64,000 nt of DNA from Derxia lacustris (GTDB lineage Bacteria; Pseudomonadota; Gammaproteobacteria; Burkholderiales; Burkholderiaceae_E), in contig NZ_MUHU01000008.1 of assembly GCF_002105195.1 (NCBI RefSeq), forward strand, positions 310,001 through 374,000, given 5' to 3'. Below, piece by piece: positions 24,728 to 32,025 of this stretch (its first letter is position 1; each line of letters opens with the position of its first letter). The position numbers were made by a program, and so were the translations under genes. Under the pieces are notes generated by a model, which was not told the DNA's origin, made no database searches, and saw only the letters and a list, made by a program, of their open reading frames with translations.

Positions 24728-25758
24728 ACGCGGCGCCCGGCCTGGATGCCGCCGCGCTGGCCGACTGGCGCGCGCGCGCGCTGGCGCTGGAAGCGGCGGT
24801 GGCCGGCGCCGTCATCGGCCAGGATGCGGCGATCCGGCTGCTGACGATTGCACTGTTCGCGCGCGGCCATGTGCTGCTCGAAGGCGACGTGGGCGTGGGC
24901 AAGACCACGCTGCTGCGCGCGTTTGCACGCACGCTCGGCGGGCCGTTCGGGCGCATCGAGGGCACGGTGGATCTGATGCCGAACGACCTCGTCTATCACG
25001 CCTACATCGATGCCGACGGCCAGCCGCGCATCGAGCCCGGGCCGCTGCTGGCGCCGGGCGAGGACATGGCGGTGTTCTTCTTCAACGAGATCAACCGCGC
25101 CCGGCCGCAGGTGCATTCGCTGCTGCTGCGCGTGATGGCCGAGCGCAGCGTGTCGGCCTTCAACCGCGAGCACCGCTTTCCGCATCTGACCGTGTTTGCC
25201 GACCGCAACAAGGTCGAGAAGGAAGAGACCTTCGAGCTGCCGTCGGCGGCGCGCGACCGCTTCATGTTCGAGGTGGCGGTGACCATGCCGACCGACCCGG
25301 CGCTGCGCCGCCGTCTGATGACCGACCCGCGCTATCACGACACCGATGCGCTCATCGATGCGCTGCCGGCCGGCATCGTCGATCACCGCCAGCTCAATGC
25401 GGTGGGCGCGGCGATCCAGCGCGAGGTGCGGGTGAGCGATGCGCTGGCCGACTACGCGCTGCGGCTGTGGGACGCCACCCATGCGCCCGGCGCGCTCGGC
25501 ATCGCGCTCGACCGCGTCGACATGAGCCGGCTGATCCTGGCCGGCGCCAGCCCGCGCGGCATGAGCCTGCTGCTGCGCGCGGCGCGCGTGGCGGCCTGGC
25601 TCGACGGCCGCGATTACGTCGTGCCCGAAGACCTGCGCGGCCTGCTCGCCGAGGCGATTGCGCACCGCGTGTTCTTCATGCCGGTGTATCAGGCGCGCGC
25701 CGCCGAGCTGGCGCGCGCGCTCATCGGCGAAATCCTGCGCCGCGTGCCGGCGCCCTGA
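24703..25758 (+). CDS. mxaR: MoxR-family AAA+ ATPase, methanol dehydrogenase maturation
   Basis: A 351-residue AAA+ protein. Walker A is GDVGVGKTT near residue 61. The Walker B region reads FFFNEINRARPQVHSLLLRVM instead of the usual DEINRA of generic MoxR proteins; an FNE-type variant followed by RARPQ is, as far as I recall, characteristic of the founding methanol-oxidation member. MxaR works with vWA proteins as a chaperone in methanol dehydrogenase maturation, thought to include calcium insertion. The following genes appear in the canonical order S-A-C-K-L, which supports the call over a general stress MoxR. The start is fixed by the domain and overlaps pabBC. Confidence 0.82.
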   Translation: MAGDTVALNAAPGLDAAALADWRARALALEAAVAGAVIGQDAAIRLLTIALFARGHVLLEGDVGVGKTTLLRAFARTLGGPFGRIEGTVDLMPNDLVYHAYIDADGQPRIEPGPLLAPGEDMAVFFFNEINRARPQVHSLLLRVMAERSVSAFNREHRFPHLTVFADRNKVEKEETFELPSAARDRFMFEVAVTMPTDPALRRRLMTDPRYHDTDALIDALPAGIVDHRQLNAVGAAIQREVRVSDALADYALRLWDATHAPGALGIALDRVDMSRLILAGASPRGMSLLLRAARVAAWLDGRDYVVPEDLRGLLAEAIAHRVFFMPVYQARAAELARALIGEILRRVPAP

Positions 25759-25770
25759 GCGAGCCGCGCC

Positions 25771-26601
25771 GTGGATGAGTTCGATTACCGCATCCGCTGG
25801 CGCTCGGCCGAGGTGCTGCCGGGCGCGCATCGCGGGCTGCGCGACGGCGCCGGCAGCGAATTCGGCGGCCATGTCGGCCTGCTCGGCGCGCCCGATCCGC
25901 GCCGGCTCGATCTGCGTGCCAGCATCGCCAATCCGGGCGGCGGCTGGCTGTTCCGGCGCATGCGCCAGCACAGCGGCATCGGCGTGATGCTGCTGCTGGA
26001 CGTGTCGGCCTCGATGGCGGCGGGCGGCGCGCGCATGGCCACGCTGGCGTGGCTGGCCCGGCTCATCGGCCATTCGGCGCGGCGCGGCGGCGACAGCTTT
26101 GGCGCCATCGCCGCCGACGCCAGGCTGCGCGATGCGCTCCATCTGCCGCCCACGCGGGCGCCGGGCGCGGTGGCCGAATTCGCCGCGCGGCTCGACGCCT
26201 TCGTGCCCGACGGTCACGGCCATGCCGGCCTGGTCGAGGCTGCCGACAGCCTCGCCGGCCGGCGCCGGCTGGTGTTCGTCGCCTCCGATTTCTGCTGGCC
26301 GCTGGCCGACGTCGACCGGCTGCTGCAAGCGCTGGCGCCGCATCAGGTGCAGCCGCTGCTGCTCACCGCCGGCAGCGGCCTGCCGGCCGGGCCCGACGGC
26401 CTGATCGAGGTGGACGATGCCGAAGGCGGCGCCGGCCGCGCGCTCTGGCTGCGCCCGGCCCAGCGCGCGCGCTGGCAGACCGCGCTGGCCGACTGGCGGC
26501 GCGGTCTGGCCGAACGCTTTGCCGCCCACGGCATCGCGCCGCTGGCCGCCGCCGAGCCGTCCGCCGAGGACATCGGCGAATGGCTGCGGGACAGCGCATG
26601 A
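25771..26601 (+). CDS. mxaS: MxaS-like DUF58/vWA protein
   Basis: A 276-residue cytoplasmic protein starting with GTG 12 nt after mxaR. The N-terminal DUF58-like part (FDYRIRWRSAEVLPGAHRG) leads into a vWA domain with the metal-ion-dependent adhesion motif DVSAS near residue 76 and LVFVASDFCWPL near residue 167. It is the usual partner of the MoxR ATPase. Its role in methanol dehydrogenase assembly is inferred from gene order. The ATGA overlap with mxaA indicates translational coupling. Confidence 0.78.
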   Translation: MDEFDYRIRWRSAEVLPGAHRGLRDGAGSEFGGHVGLLGAPDPRRLDLRASIANPGGGWLFRRMRQHSGIGVMLLLDVSASMAAGGARMATLAWLARLIGHSARRGGDSFGAIAADARLRDALHLPPTRAPGAVAEFAARLDAFVPDGHGHAGLVEAADSLAGRRRLVFVASDFCWPLADVDRLLQALAPHQVQPLLLTAGSGLPAGPDGLIEVDDAEGGAGRALWLRPAQRARWQTALADWRRGLAERFAAHGIAPLAAAEPSAEDIGEWLRDSA

Positions 26602-27473
26602 CGCGCCGGCTCGCGCTGCTGGCGCTGCTCGCCGCCAGCGCCCAGACCGCGCAGGCCGCCGACGCCATCGAATGGCGCGCCAGCGAGCCGCGCAGCTACG
26701 GCTATCAGCTCGGCGACCTGATCGTGCGCGACATCGAGCTGCAACTGCCGCCCGGCCTCGCGCTCGCCGCCGATGCGCTGCCCGGTCCGGCCCATGTCAA
26801 CCGCTACTTCGATCTGCTGCGCATCGAGCGCAGCACGCCCGCGCCCGGCCATGAGCGGCTGCGTCTGACCTGGCAGGTGACCGGCGTGCGCGATGCGCTC
26901 GCCTTCGTCGATCTGCCCGGGCTCGATCTCAGGCTCGCCGGGCCGGGCGGCGAGCAGACGCTGGCCATCGACGGCCGGCGGGTCGCGGTTGCGCCGGTCG
27001 CGCCGGCCGATGCCGAGCCCGAGCTGATCGACGACCGGCCGCCGCGCCGGATCGATGCCGGCCCGGCGCGGCGCCAGACGCTGACCGCGCTTGCAGCGCT
27101 GGCAACGCTCGCGCTCGGCTGGCTGGCGCGGCGCCATCTGCTGCCCCGGTTGCTGCCGGCGCGGCGGCCGTTTGCGCTCGCCTGGCGCGCGCTGCGGCGT
27201 CAGCGCGGTACCGATGCCAGCCTGGCCGCCGCCTGCGCCACGCTGCATGGCGCGCTCAATGCCAGCGCCGGCCGGGTGCTGCTGGCCGAGGACCTGCCCG
27301 ACTTCCTGCGCCAGCGCCCGGCCTTCGCGCCGGCCCAGGCCGAGCTGCTGCGCTTCTTTGCCGATTCGCGCCGGCTGCTGTTCGGCGGCCAGCCGCCGGC
27401 CGACGCCGCCGCCGCGCGCGCCGCGCTGCTGCGCCTGGGCCGCCAGCTGCGCGATCTGGAGCGCGCCGCATGA
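26598..27473 (+). CDS. mxaA: MxaA-like exported membrane-anchored protein
   Basis: A 291-residue protein with a signal peptide (residues 1-20, ending AQTAQA) and a periplasmic beta-rich domain containing GYQLGDLIVRDIELQLPPG. A membrane-spanning stretch follows near residue 160 (TLTALAALATLALGWLA), and the tail is Arg/Ala-rich and cytoplasmic. This topology fits MxaA, needed for calcium acquisition by methanol dehydrogenase. Sequence conservation is low in this family, so the call rests on order, topology and the GYQLGD segment. The start is set by the ATGA overlap with mxaS. Confidence 0.7.
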   Translation: MTRRLALLALLAASAQTAQAADAIEWRASEPRSYGYQLGDLIVRDIELQLPPGLALAADALPGPAHVNRYFDLLRIERSTPAPGHERLRLTWQVTGVRDALAFVDLPGLDLRLAGPGGEQTLAIDGRRVAVAPVAPADAEPELIDDRPPRRIDAGPARRQTLTALAALATLALGWLARRHLLPRLLPARRPFALAWRALRRQRGTDASLAAACATLHGALNASAGRVLLAEDLPDFLRQRPAFAPAQAELLRFFADSRRLLFGGQPPADAAAARAALLRLGRQLRDLERAA

Positions 27474-28546
27474 GCGCCGCCGGCCTGCATCTGGCCGCGC
27501 CGGGCTGGCTGCTGCTGCTGCCGCTGGCGCTGCTGCCGTGGCTGGCGCGCGCCCGCGATGCGCGCTTGCTGGCCTGGACCGCATTGCTGCCGCCCGACCC
27601 GGCGGCCGACTGGCTGCTGCGGCTGCGCAAGGCGCTGGCCAGTCTGGCGCTGGCCGCCATCGTGCTGAGTCTGGCCGCGCCCTACCGGGCCCAGGTCGCG
27701 GTCGAGCGCGTGGGCCGGGGCAGCGAAATCGTGCTGCTGCTCGACCGCAGCCGCAGCATGGATCAGCCCTTTGTCGAGACGCCGCACAGCATCAATCCCT
27801 ACTTCCAGGAGAAGCGCGCCGGCCCGCTGTTCAACGGCAACAGCAAGGACGGCAAGGGCCGCATCGCGCGCCGCGTGCTGGCCGACTTTGCGCTCGGCCG
27901 GCCGCACGATCTCATCGCCTATGTCGTGTTTTCCAGCCAGCCGATCACCGTGCTGGGCTTTACGCAGAACGCCGACATGGTCCAGGCGGCGATTGCCGCC
28001 GGCGACATCGGTCGCGGCTTGCAGGACACCGACATCGGCCGCGCGCTGCTGGCCGGCGCCGCGCTCTGGGACGACCGGCCCTGGCGCGGCTCGCGCACGC
28101 TGGTGCTGGTCTCGGACGGCGGCGCCCAGCTCGACGAAGCGACGCGCGCCCACTTGGCGGCCGAGCTGCGGCGGCGCCAGGTGGCGATCAATTTCATCTA
28201 CATCCGCTCGTACAACAGCCACAGCCTGCGCGAGACGGTGAGCGAGGACGACCTGCCCAAGATTCCCGAGCTGGCGCTGCATCACTGGCTTGGCAGCCTC
28301 GGCCTGTCCTATCACGGCTACGAAGCCGAGAACGCCGACGATCTGCGCCAGGCCGTGGCCGACATCGGCGCGCGCGAGAACGCGCCCATCGTCTACACCG
28401 AGATCGAGCCGCGCCGGCCGCTGGCACCGGCGCTGCGCTGGCTGGCGCTGGCGGCGCTGCTCGGTGCGTGGCTGCTGCTGCTGCCGGGCGGCGGGTTCGT
28501 GCGCCTGCTGCAGCGCGGCCGACCCGCTGCGGAGCCGGCGGCATGA
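27470..28546 (+). CDS. mxaC: MxaC-like membrane vWA protein
   Basis: A 358-residue protein with two N-terminal membrane segments (WLLLLPLALLPWLA and ALASLALAAIVLSLAA), a periplasmic vWA domain with the metal-binding motif DRSRS near residue 91 and LVLVSDGGAQLDEATR near residue 210, and a C-terminal membrane segment (LALAALLGAWLLLLPGG). It fits MxaC of the methanol oxidation cluster. A BatA-type protein would look similar, but the surrounding order favours Mxa. It has ATGA overlaps on both sides. Confidence 0.77.
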   Translation: MSAAGLHLAAPGWLLLLPLALLPWLARARDARLLAWTALLPPDPAADWLLRLRKALASLALAAIVLSLAAPYRAQVAVERVGRGSEIVLLLDRSRSMDQPFVETPHSINPYFQEKRAGPLFNGNSKDGKGRIARRVLADFALGRPHDLIAYVVFSSQPITVLGFTQNADMVQAAIAAGDIGRGLQDTDIGRALLAGAALWDDRPWRGSRTLVLVSDGGAQLDEATRAHLAAELRRRQVAINFIYIRSYNSHSLRETVSEDDLPKIPELALHHWLGSLGLSYHGYEAENADDLRQAVADIGARENAPIVYTEIEPRRPLAPALRWLALAALLGAWLLLLPGGGFVRLLQRGRPAAEPAA

Positions 28547-29181
28547 GCCGGCCGTTGTCGGAGTTGCGGCCCGGCCTGCGCCGTGTCGCATGGCGGCTGA
28601 CGACGGCCGGCCTGCTGCTGTGGGCGGGCGTCGCCGGCTGGCAATGGCTTGCGGCCGAGCGCGTCAATCGCGCCATCGAAGCGCGGCTGACGGCGGCGGC
28701 GCCGACAGGCAGCCCGTCACCCGCCGCCAGCGCGCCCGCCACGGCGGCCGATGCGCCGCCCGCCAATCCGCTCGCCGAGCTGGCCGCGCCCGAAGCCGCG
28801 CTCGCCGACGGCATCGCCGAGGCCGGCGCCGGTCGCACGCTCGAAGCGCTCGCGGCCTGGCGCAAGGCCGGGCAGGGCGGCGATCCGGCGGTTGCCGCCG
28901 ATGCCTGGTTCAACACCGGCAACCTCTATCTGCGCCAGGCGCGCGCGCTGGCCGCCGACGGCCGCGAGCTGGATCGCGTGGGCGCGCTCGCCGAGCTGGC
29001 CAAGGACGCCTACCGCCGCGCGCTGGCCGTGGCGCCGACCGACTGGGGCGCGCGCTACAACCTCCAGCGCGCGCTGCAATGGTTTCCCGATGCCGACGAC
29101 GACGGCGCCGCCCTGCCGCCGGCGCCGGCCCGCGAACGCGCGGTGACGACCATGCGCGCCTGGTCGCTCGGCCTGCCGTGA
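28543..29181 (+). CDS. mxaK: MxaK-like membrane-anchored TPR protein
   Basis: A 212-residue protein with one N-terminal membrane anchor (TTAGLLLWAGVAGWQWLAA) and a periplasmic part. A Pro/Ala linker is followed by TPR-like helices (ADAWFNTGNLYLRQAR, LAELAKDAYRRALAVAPTDWGARYNLQRAL). The end is short, consistent with MxaK rather than with longer BatB/E-type TPR proteins. It overlaps mxaC and mxaL by 4 nt each. Confidence 0.7.
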   Translation: MSRPLSELRPGLRRVAWRLTTAGLLLWAGVAGWQWLAAERVNRAIEARLTAAAPTGSPSPAASAPATAADAPPANPLAELAAPEAALADGIAEAGAGRTLEALAAWRKAGQGGDPAVAADAWFNTGNLYLRQARALAADGRELDRVGALAELAKDAYRRALAVAPTDWGARYNLQRALQWFPDADDDGAALPPAPARERAVTTMRAWSLGLP

Positions 29182-30125
29182 GGGGCGGCGACAGCAGCGC
29201 CGGGCCGGGCCGCGACGGCATGGGCGGCCCGCGCGGCGCCGGCCCGGCCGGCCCCGGCAACCGTAGCCGGCGCCGTCTGCGCCTGCTCGGCGCCGCCCTG
29301 CTGCTGCTGGCCGGCGCGGTCTGGAACCCCGCCATCACCGTCGAGCGGCCGGTCACCGACGTGGTCGTCGTGCTCGACATCAGCCAGAGCATGGACGTGC
29401 CCGACCAGCGCCTCGACGGCCGGCCGGTCAGCCGGCTCGCCTTCGCGAAGGCGGCGTTGCGCGAGGCGCTCGGCGCGCTGCCCTGCGGCAGCCGGCTCGG
29501 GCTGGCCATCTTCAGCGAGTACCGCATCCTGCTGCTGACCGCGCCGGCCGAGGTCTGCGGCGCGCATGCCGAGCTGGTCGCGCTGCTCGGCCGGCTCGAC
29601 AACCAGATCGCCTGGACCAATGCGAGCGAAATCCGCAAGGGCGTGCTGAATGCGCGCGAGGCGGCGCTGGCGCTGCCCGAGCGGCCGGCGCTGGTCTTCA
29701 TCACCGACGGCCAGGAGGCGCCGCCGCTCGGCCCCGGCCAGGGCCGGCATTTCGACGGCAAGCCGGGCGAGCTGCGCGGCCTGCTGCTCGGCGTCGGCGG
29801 CGATCTGCCGCAGCCGATTCCCAAGACCGACAAGCTCGGCCATGCGCTCGGCCTGTGGAGCGAGGCCGAGGTGGTGCAGGGCGCGGCCGGCGGCCAGCAT
29901 CTGTCGGCGCTCGACGAGCCGCATCTGATCCAGCTGGCGGCCGAAATCGGCTTCGACTATCGCCGGCTCGACCGGCCCGAGGCGCTCGCCGGGCTGCTCG
30001 GCGCGGCCAACCTGCGCCAGCCGGCCAGCGGTCCGCTGGCGCTCGGCGACGGCTTTGCGCTGGCCGCGCTCGCGCTGATCGCGCTGGCGTTTTCGGGCGG
30101 CTGGCGCCGTTCTGCGCGCCGCTGA
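29178..30125 (+). CDS. mxaL: MxaL-like membrane vWA protein
   Basis: A 315-residue protein starting with GTG in a GTGA overlap. A Gly/Pro/Arg-rich head is followed by a membrane segment (RLLGAALLLLAGAVW). The vWA domain has the intact metal-binding motif DISQS near residue 66 and LVFITDGQEAPPLGPG near residue 172, the latter conserved in MxaL. A C-terminal membrane segment (GFALAALALIALAFSGGW) precedes a basic tail. It closes the operon. mxaD, mxaE and mxaH do not follow, and no mxaFJGI is in the window. Confidence 0.78.
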   Translation: MRGGDSSAGPGRDGMGGPRGAGPAGPGNRSRRRLRLLGAALLLLAGAVWNPAITVERPVTDVVVVLDISQSMDVPDQRLDGRPVSRLAFAKAALREALGALPCGSRLGLAIFSEYRILLLTAPAEVCGAHAELVALLGRLDNQIAWTNASEIRKGVLNAREAALALPERPALVFITDGQEAPPLGPGQGRHFDGKPGELRGLLLGVGGDLPQPIPKTDKLGHALGLWSEAEVVQGAAGGQHLSALDEPHLIQLAAEIGFDYRRLDRPEALAGLLGAANLRQPASGPLALGDGFALAALALIALAFSGGWRRSARR

Positions 30126-30131
30126 ATGCCG

Positions 30132-30151
30132 CGATTCGCGCTGGCGAATCG
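30132..30151 (+). terminator. Hairpin directly after mxaL
   Basis: A perfect 8-bp stem, CGATTCGC/GCGAATCG, with a 4-nt loop starts seven bases after the mxaL stop. No T-run follows, so it may act in RNA stability or with Rho rather than as an intrinsic terminator. Confidence 0.45.
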
Positions 30152-30186
30152 GGTGATGCCGTGCCGAATGCCGGAAAGCCGAATTG

Positions 30187-30212
30187 AATTGCGTGCGGCA
30201 GTTCACGCAATT
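30187..30212. promoter_or_regulatory. Second perfect inverted repeat after mxaL
   Basis: AATTGCGTG and CACGCAATT form a 9-bp perfect stem with an 8-nt loop, 35 nt after the first hairpin. It could be an operator of the downstream gene or part of a double terminator. Confidence 0.4.
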
Positions 30213-30586
30213 TCGGTTGGCAATCGCTTCGCATTTCTGGATTGCGATAACGCCGGCGAAACTCTCCAAAATTGCAATTGCCCCGCCTACTATCCATTTC
30301 AATTCGAAACGGAAGGCGGGCATTTGCATTCAATTGCCGGCGTTCGATATTCCGCAATGTGCGAAACAAACCCCATGCAATTGCCGCATGCCGGAATCGT
30401 CGTTTCGCATTGCGGATAGGGCGATATTGCAGGATGCAATGCCCGGGGATTATCTTCCGGCATTGGTTTCATCATGCGAAGCCGCCATTGGCGGGAAATG
30501 CATCGGCCGCCTGCCATTCCGCTTCGAAATTCATTCATTCCGTTTCATGGGAAGGGCGCTTCAGGCGCCGGATTTCAGGAGTTTGC

Positions 30587-31930
30587 ATGGCAGCAATTGC
30601 GGATTCGACCGCGCTCGCGCGGCGCGTATGGCGAAAGTCGGGGCTCAAGACGCGCTGGAAAAGCTGGCGTCTCGATCAGCTGATCGCCGAATGGAGCGCC
30701 TTGTGCGCCCACCTCAAGGCACCGGCGGCCCAGGCGGGCGCGCCCGAAACCATCCTGTTCATCCCGCCCGACATGATGTTGCTGGTGGCTTCGCGCGGCG
30801 ATGAAGCGATGATCTCGGTATTGCAGCGTGAAATGCGCGAGCGCTTTCCGGAAGCCCGGCAATTCGTGCTCACGCATGGTGCCCAGGCCTCGGCGCAGGC
30901 CCGTTCATTGGGAATGCGGCCGATCGAGATTCGCCATGAAGGCAAGCTGGCGCAGGCGCTCAAGCTTTGCCTCGATCAGCACGTCACCCATTGCATCACC
31001 ATCGGCGCCGATGTGCTCGACGGCAGTTACGACCCGGTGTTTTCGGCCGAGCTGCTGGCGCTCACCGACCTGCTGGCACGCTCCGGCGTGCATTGCGCGG
31101 TCAATGGCTTCAGCTTCAGCGACCGGCCGTTTCCGGGCCTGGCGCAGTTGTATGAGGGGTTTTCGCGCAATGTGGTTTTCAACCTGCGCGATCCGGTGTC
31201 ATTCGAGCGTTTCCGTCGTTTCAGTTCGGCCACCGCGCGTCTGACTGCCGATGCGGCATTCCTGCTGCCGCCGGCCAATGCGCTCGAAGGCGTCGGCGAT
31301 TTCGACGGCTGGATCAATTCGCGCAAGGCCGCCGGGCGCGAAATCGTCGGCATCAACATCCATCCGCTGCTGCTCGAACTGGAGCAGCGCGAGCGCGTGC
31401 CCGAGCTGTGCGCGGCGTTCTCGCGCGTGCTCGAAAAGCTCGCACTCGACCGGCCGCTGGCCTTCGTGCTGCTGGAGCACGACTTTCGCGGCAGCTCGTC
31501 CGACTACCACTGCATCGACCGGGTCGAGGACCAGTTGCGCGCCACGATCAGCCCGCTGGTCTACCGCTTTCCGCGCGAGCTGAAGGCGGCCGAGGTGAAG
31601 CGCGTGGTCGGCGTGCTGGACGGCGTGATTACCGGGCGCATGCATCTGTCGATCGCCACCCTGGGCGCCGGCGTGCCGGTGTTCCTGATCGACTACAAGG
31701 CCAAGATGGAAGGGCTGCTCCAGCACTTCGAGCTGGACCGCGAGATGCGGCTGCCGGCCTGCGTGCTGTTCGACGAGGAGGGCACGCGGCTGGCGTTGCT
31801 GCGCTTCCTCGCGGCGCTGCCGGCGCTGCGGGCCCAGGTGGTGCGGCGGCTGCCGGCGGTCAAGGCGCTGGCGCATGCCAATCTGGATGCGGTGCTCGAT
31901 CCGCAGGCCACGGCCGCCGCGCGCCACTGA
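30587..31930 (+). CDS. Polysaccharide pyruvyl transferase family protein
   Basis: A 447-residue protein. The C-terminal half carries the family marks: FVLLEHDFRGSSSDYHCI, VEDQLRATISPLVYRF, VVGVLDGVITGRMHLSIATLGAGVPVFLIDYKAKMEGLL, typical of enzymes that add pyruvate ketals to cell-surface sugars. CAGGAGTTTGC upstream supports the ATG. The N-terminal basic part (WRKSGLKTRWKSWRLDQLI) is not recognised. No glycosyltransferases or export genes are nearby, so its sugar substrate is unknown and it may belong to a scattered capsule or exopolysaccharide pathway. Confidence 0.78.
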   Translation: MAAIADSTALARRVWRKSGLKTRWKSWRLDQLIAEWSALCAHLKAPAAQAGAPETILFIPPDMMLLVASRGDEAMISVLQREMRERFPEARQFVLTHGAQASAQARSLGMRPIEIRHEGKLAQALKLCLDQHVTHCITIGADVLDGSYDPVFSAELLALTDLLARSGVHCAVNGFSFSDRPFPGLAQLYEGFSRNVVFNLRDPVSFERFRRFSSATARLTADAAFLLPPANALEGVGDFDGWINSRKAAGREIVGINIHPLLLELEQRERVPELCAAFSRVLEKLALDRPLAFVLLEHDFRGSSSDYHCIDRVEDQLRATISPLVYRFPRELKAAEVKRVVGVLDGVITGRMHLSIATLGAGVPVFLIDYKAKMEGLLQHFELDREMRLPACVLFDEEGTRLALLRFLAALPALRAQVVRRLPAVKALAHANLDAVLDPQATAAARH

Positions 31931-32025
31931 GCCGGGCGCGGCGCCTGCCTTGAGCATGCAGGCGGTTGTCGGCTGTAATCGCCCGGCTTGCGCGTCCGCT
32001 CCGGGGGCGCGCCCACGGAGGCGAG

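Larger units (their letters stand above)
30126..30586. other. A+T-richer intergenic island before the pyruvyl transferase gene
   Basis: These 461 nt contain no supported gene. A hand count of 30241-30300 gives 29 G+C of 60, far below the flanking genes. The region holds two perfect hairpins and repeated ATTGC/GCAAT words, including the palindrome GCAATTGC at 30274 and 30377 and again in the first codons of the next gene (30593). It probably contains the promoter of that gene, although no convincing -10/-35 pair could be fixed. Confidence 0.6.

Noticed and set aside
24703..30125. Reading the MoxR-vWA-TPR genes as a Bacteroides-aerotolerance-type (Bat) operon
   Set aside because: Gene order R-S-A-C-K-L, the FNE variant of Walker B, the MxaA-like exported protein and the C1 neighbourhood fit the methanol dehydrogenase accessory genes better.
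30219..30232. TGGCA-like and TTCGCA-like boxes with GG-N10-GC spacing, a possible sigma-54 promoter before the pyruvyl transferase gene
   Set aside because: Only the two dinucleotides and part of the boxes match, the site is about 350 nt from the start codon, and such matches are expected by chance.
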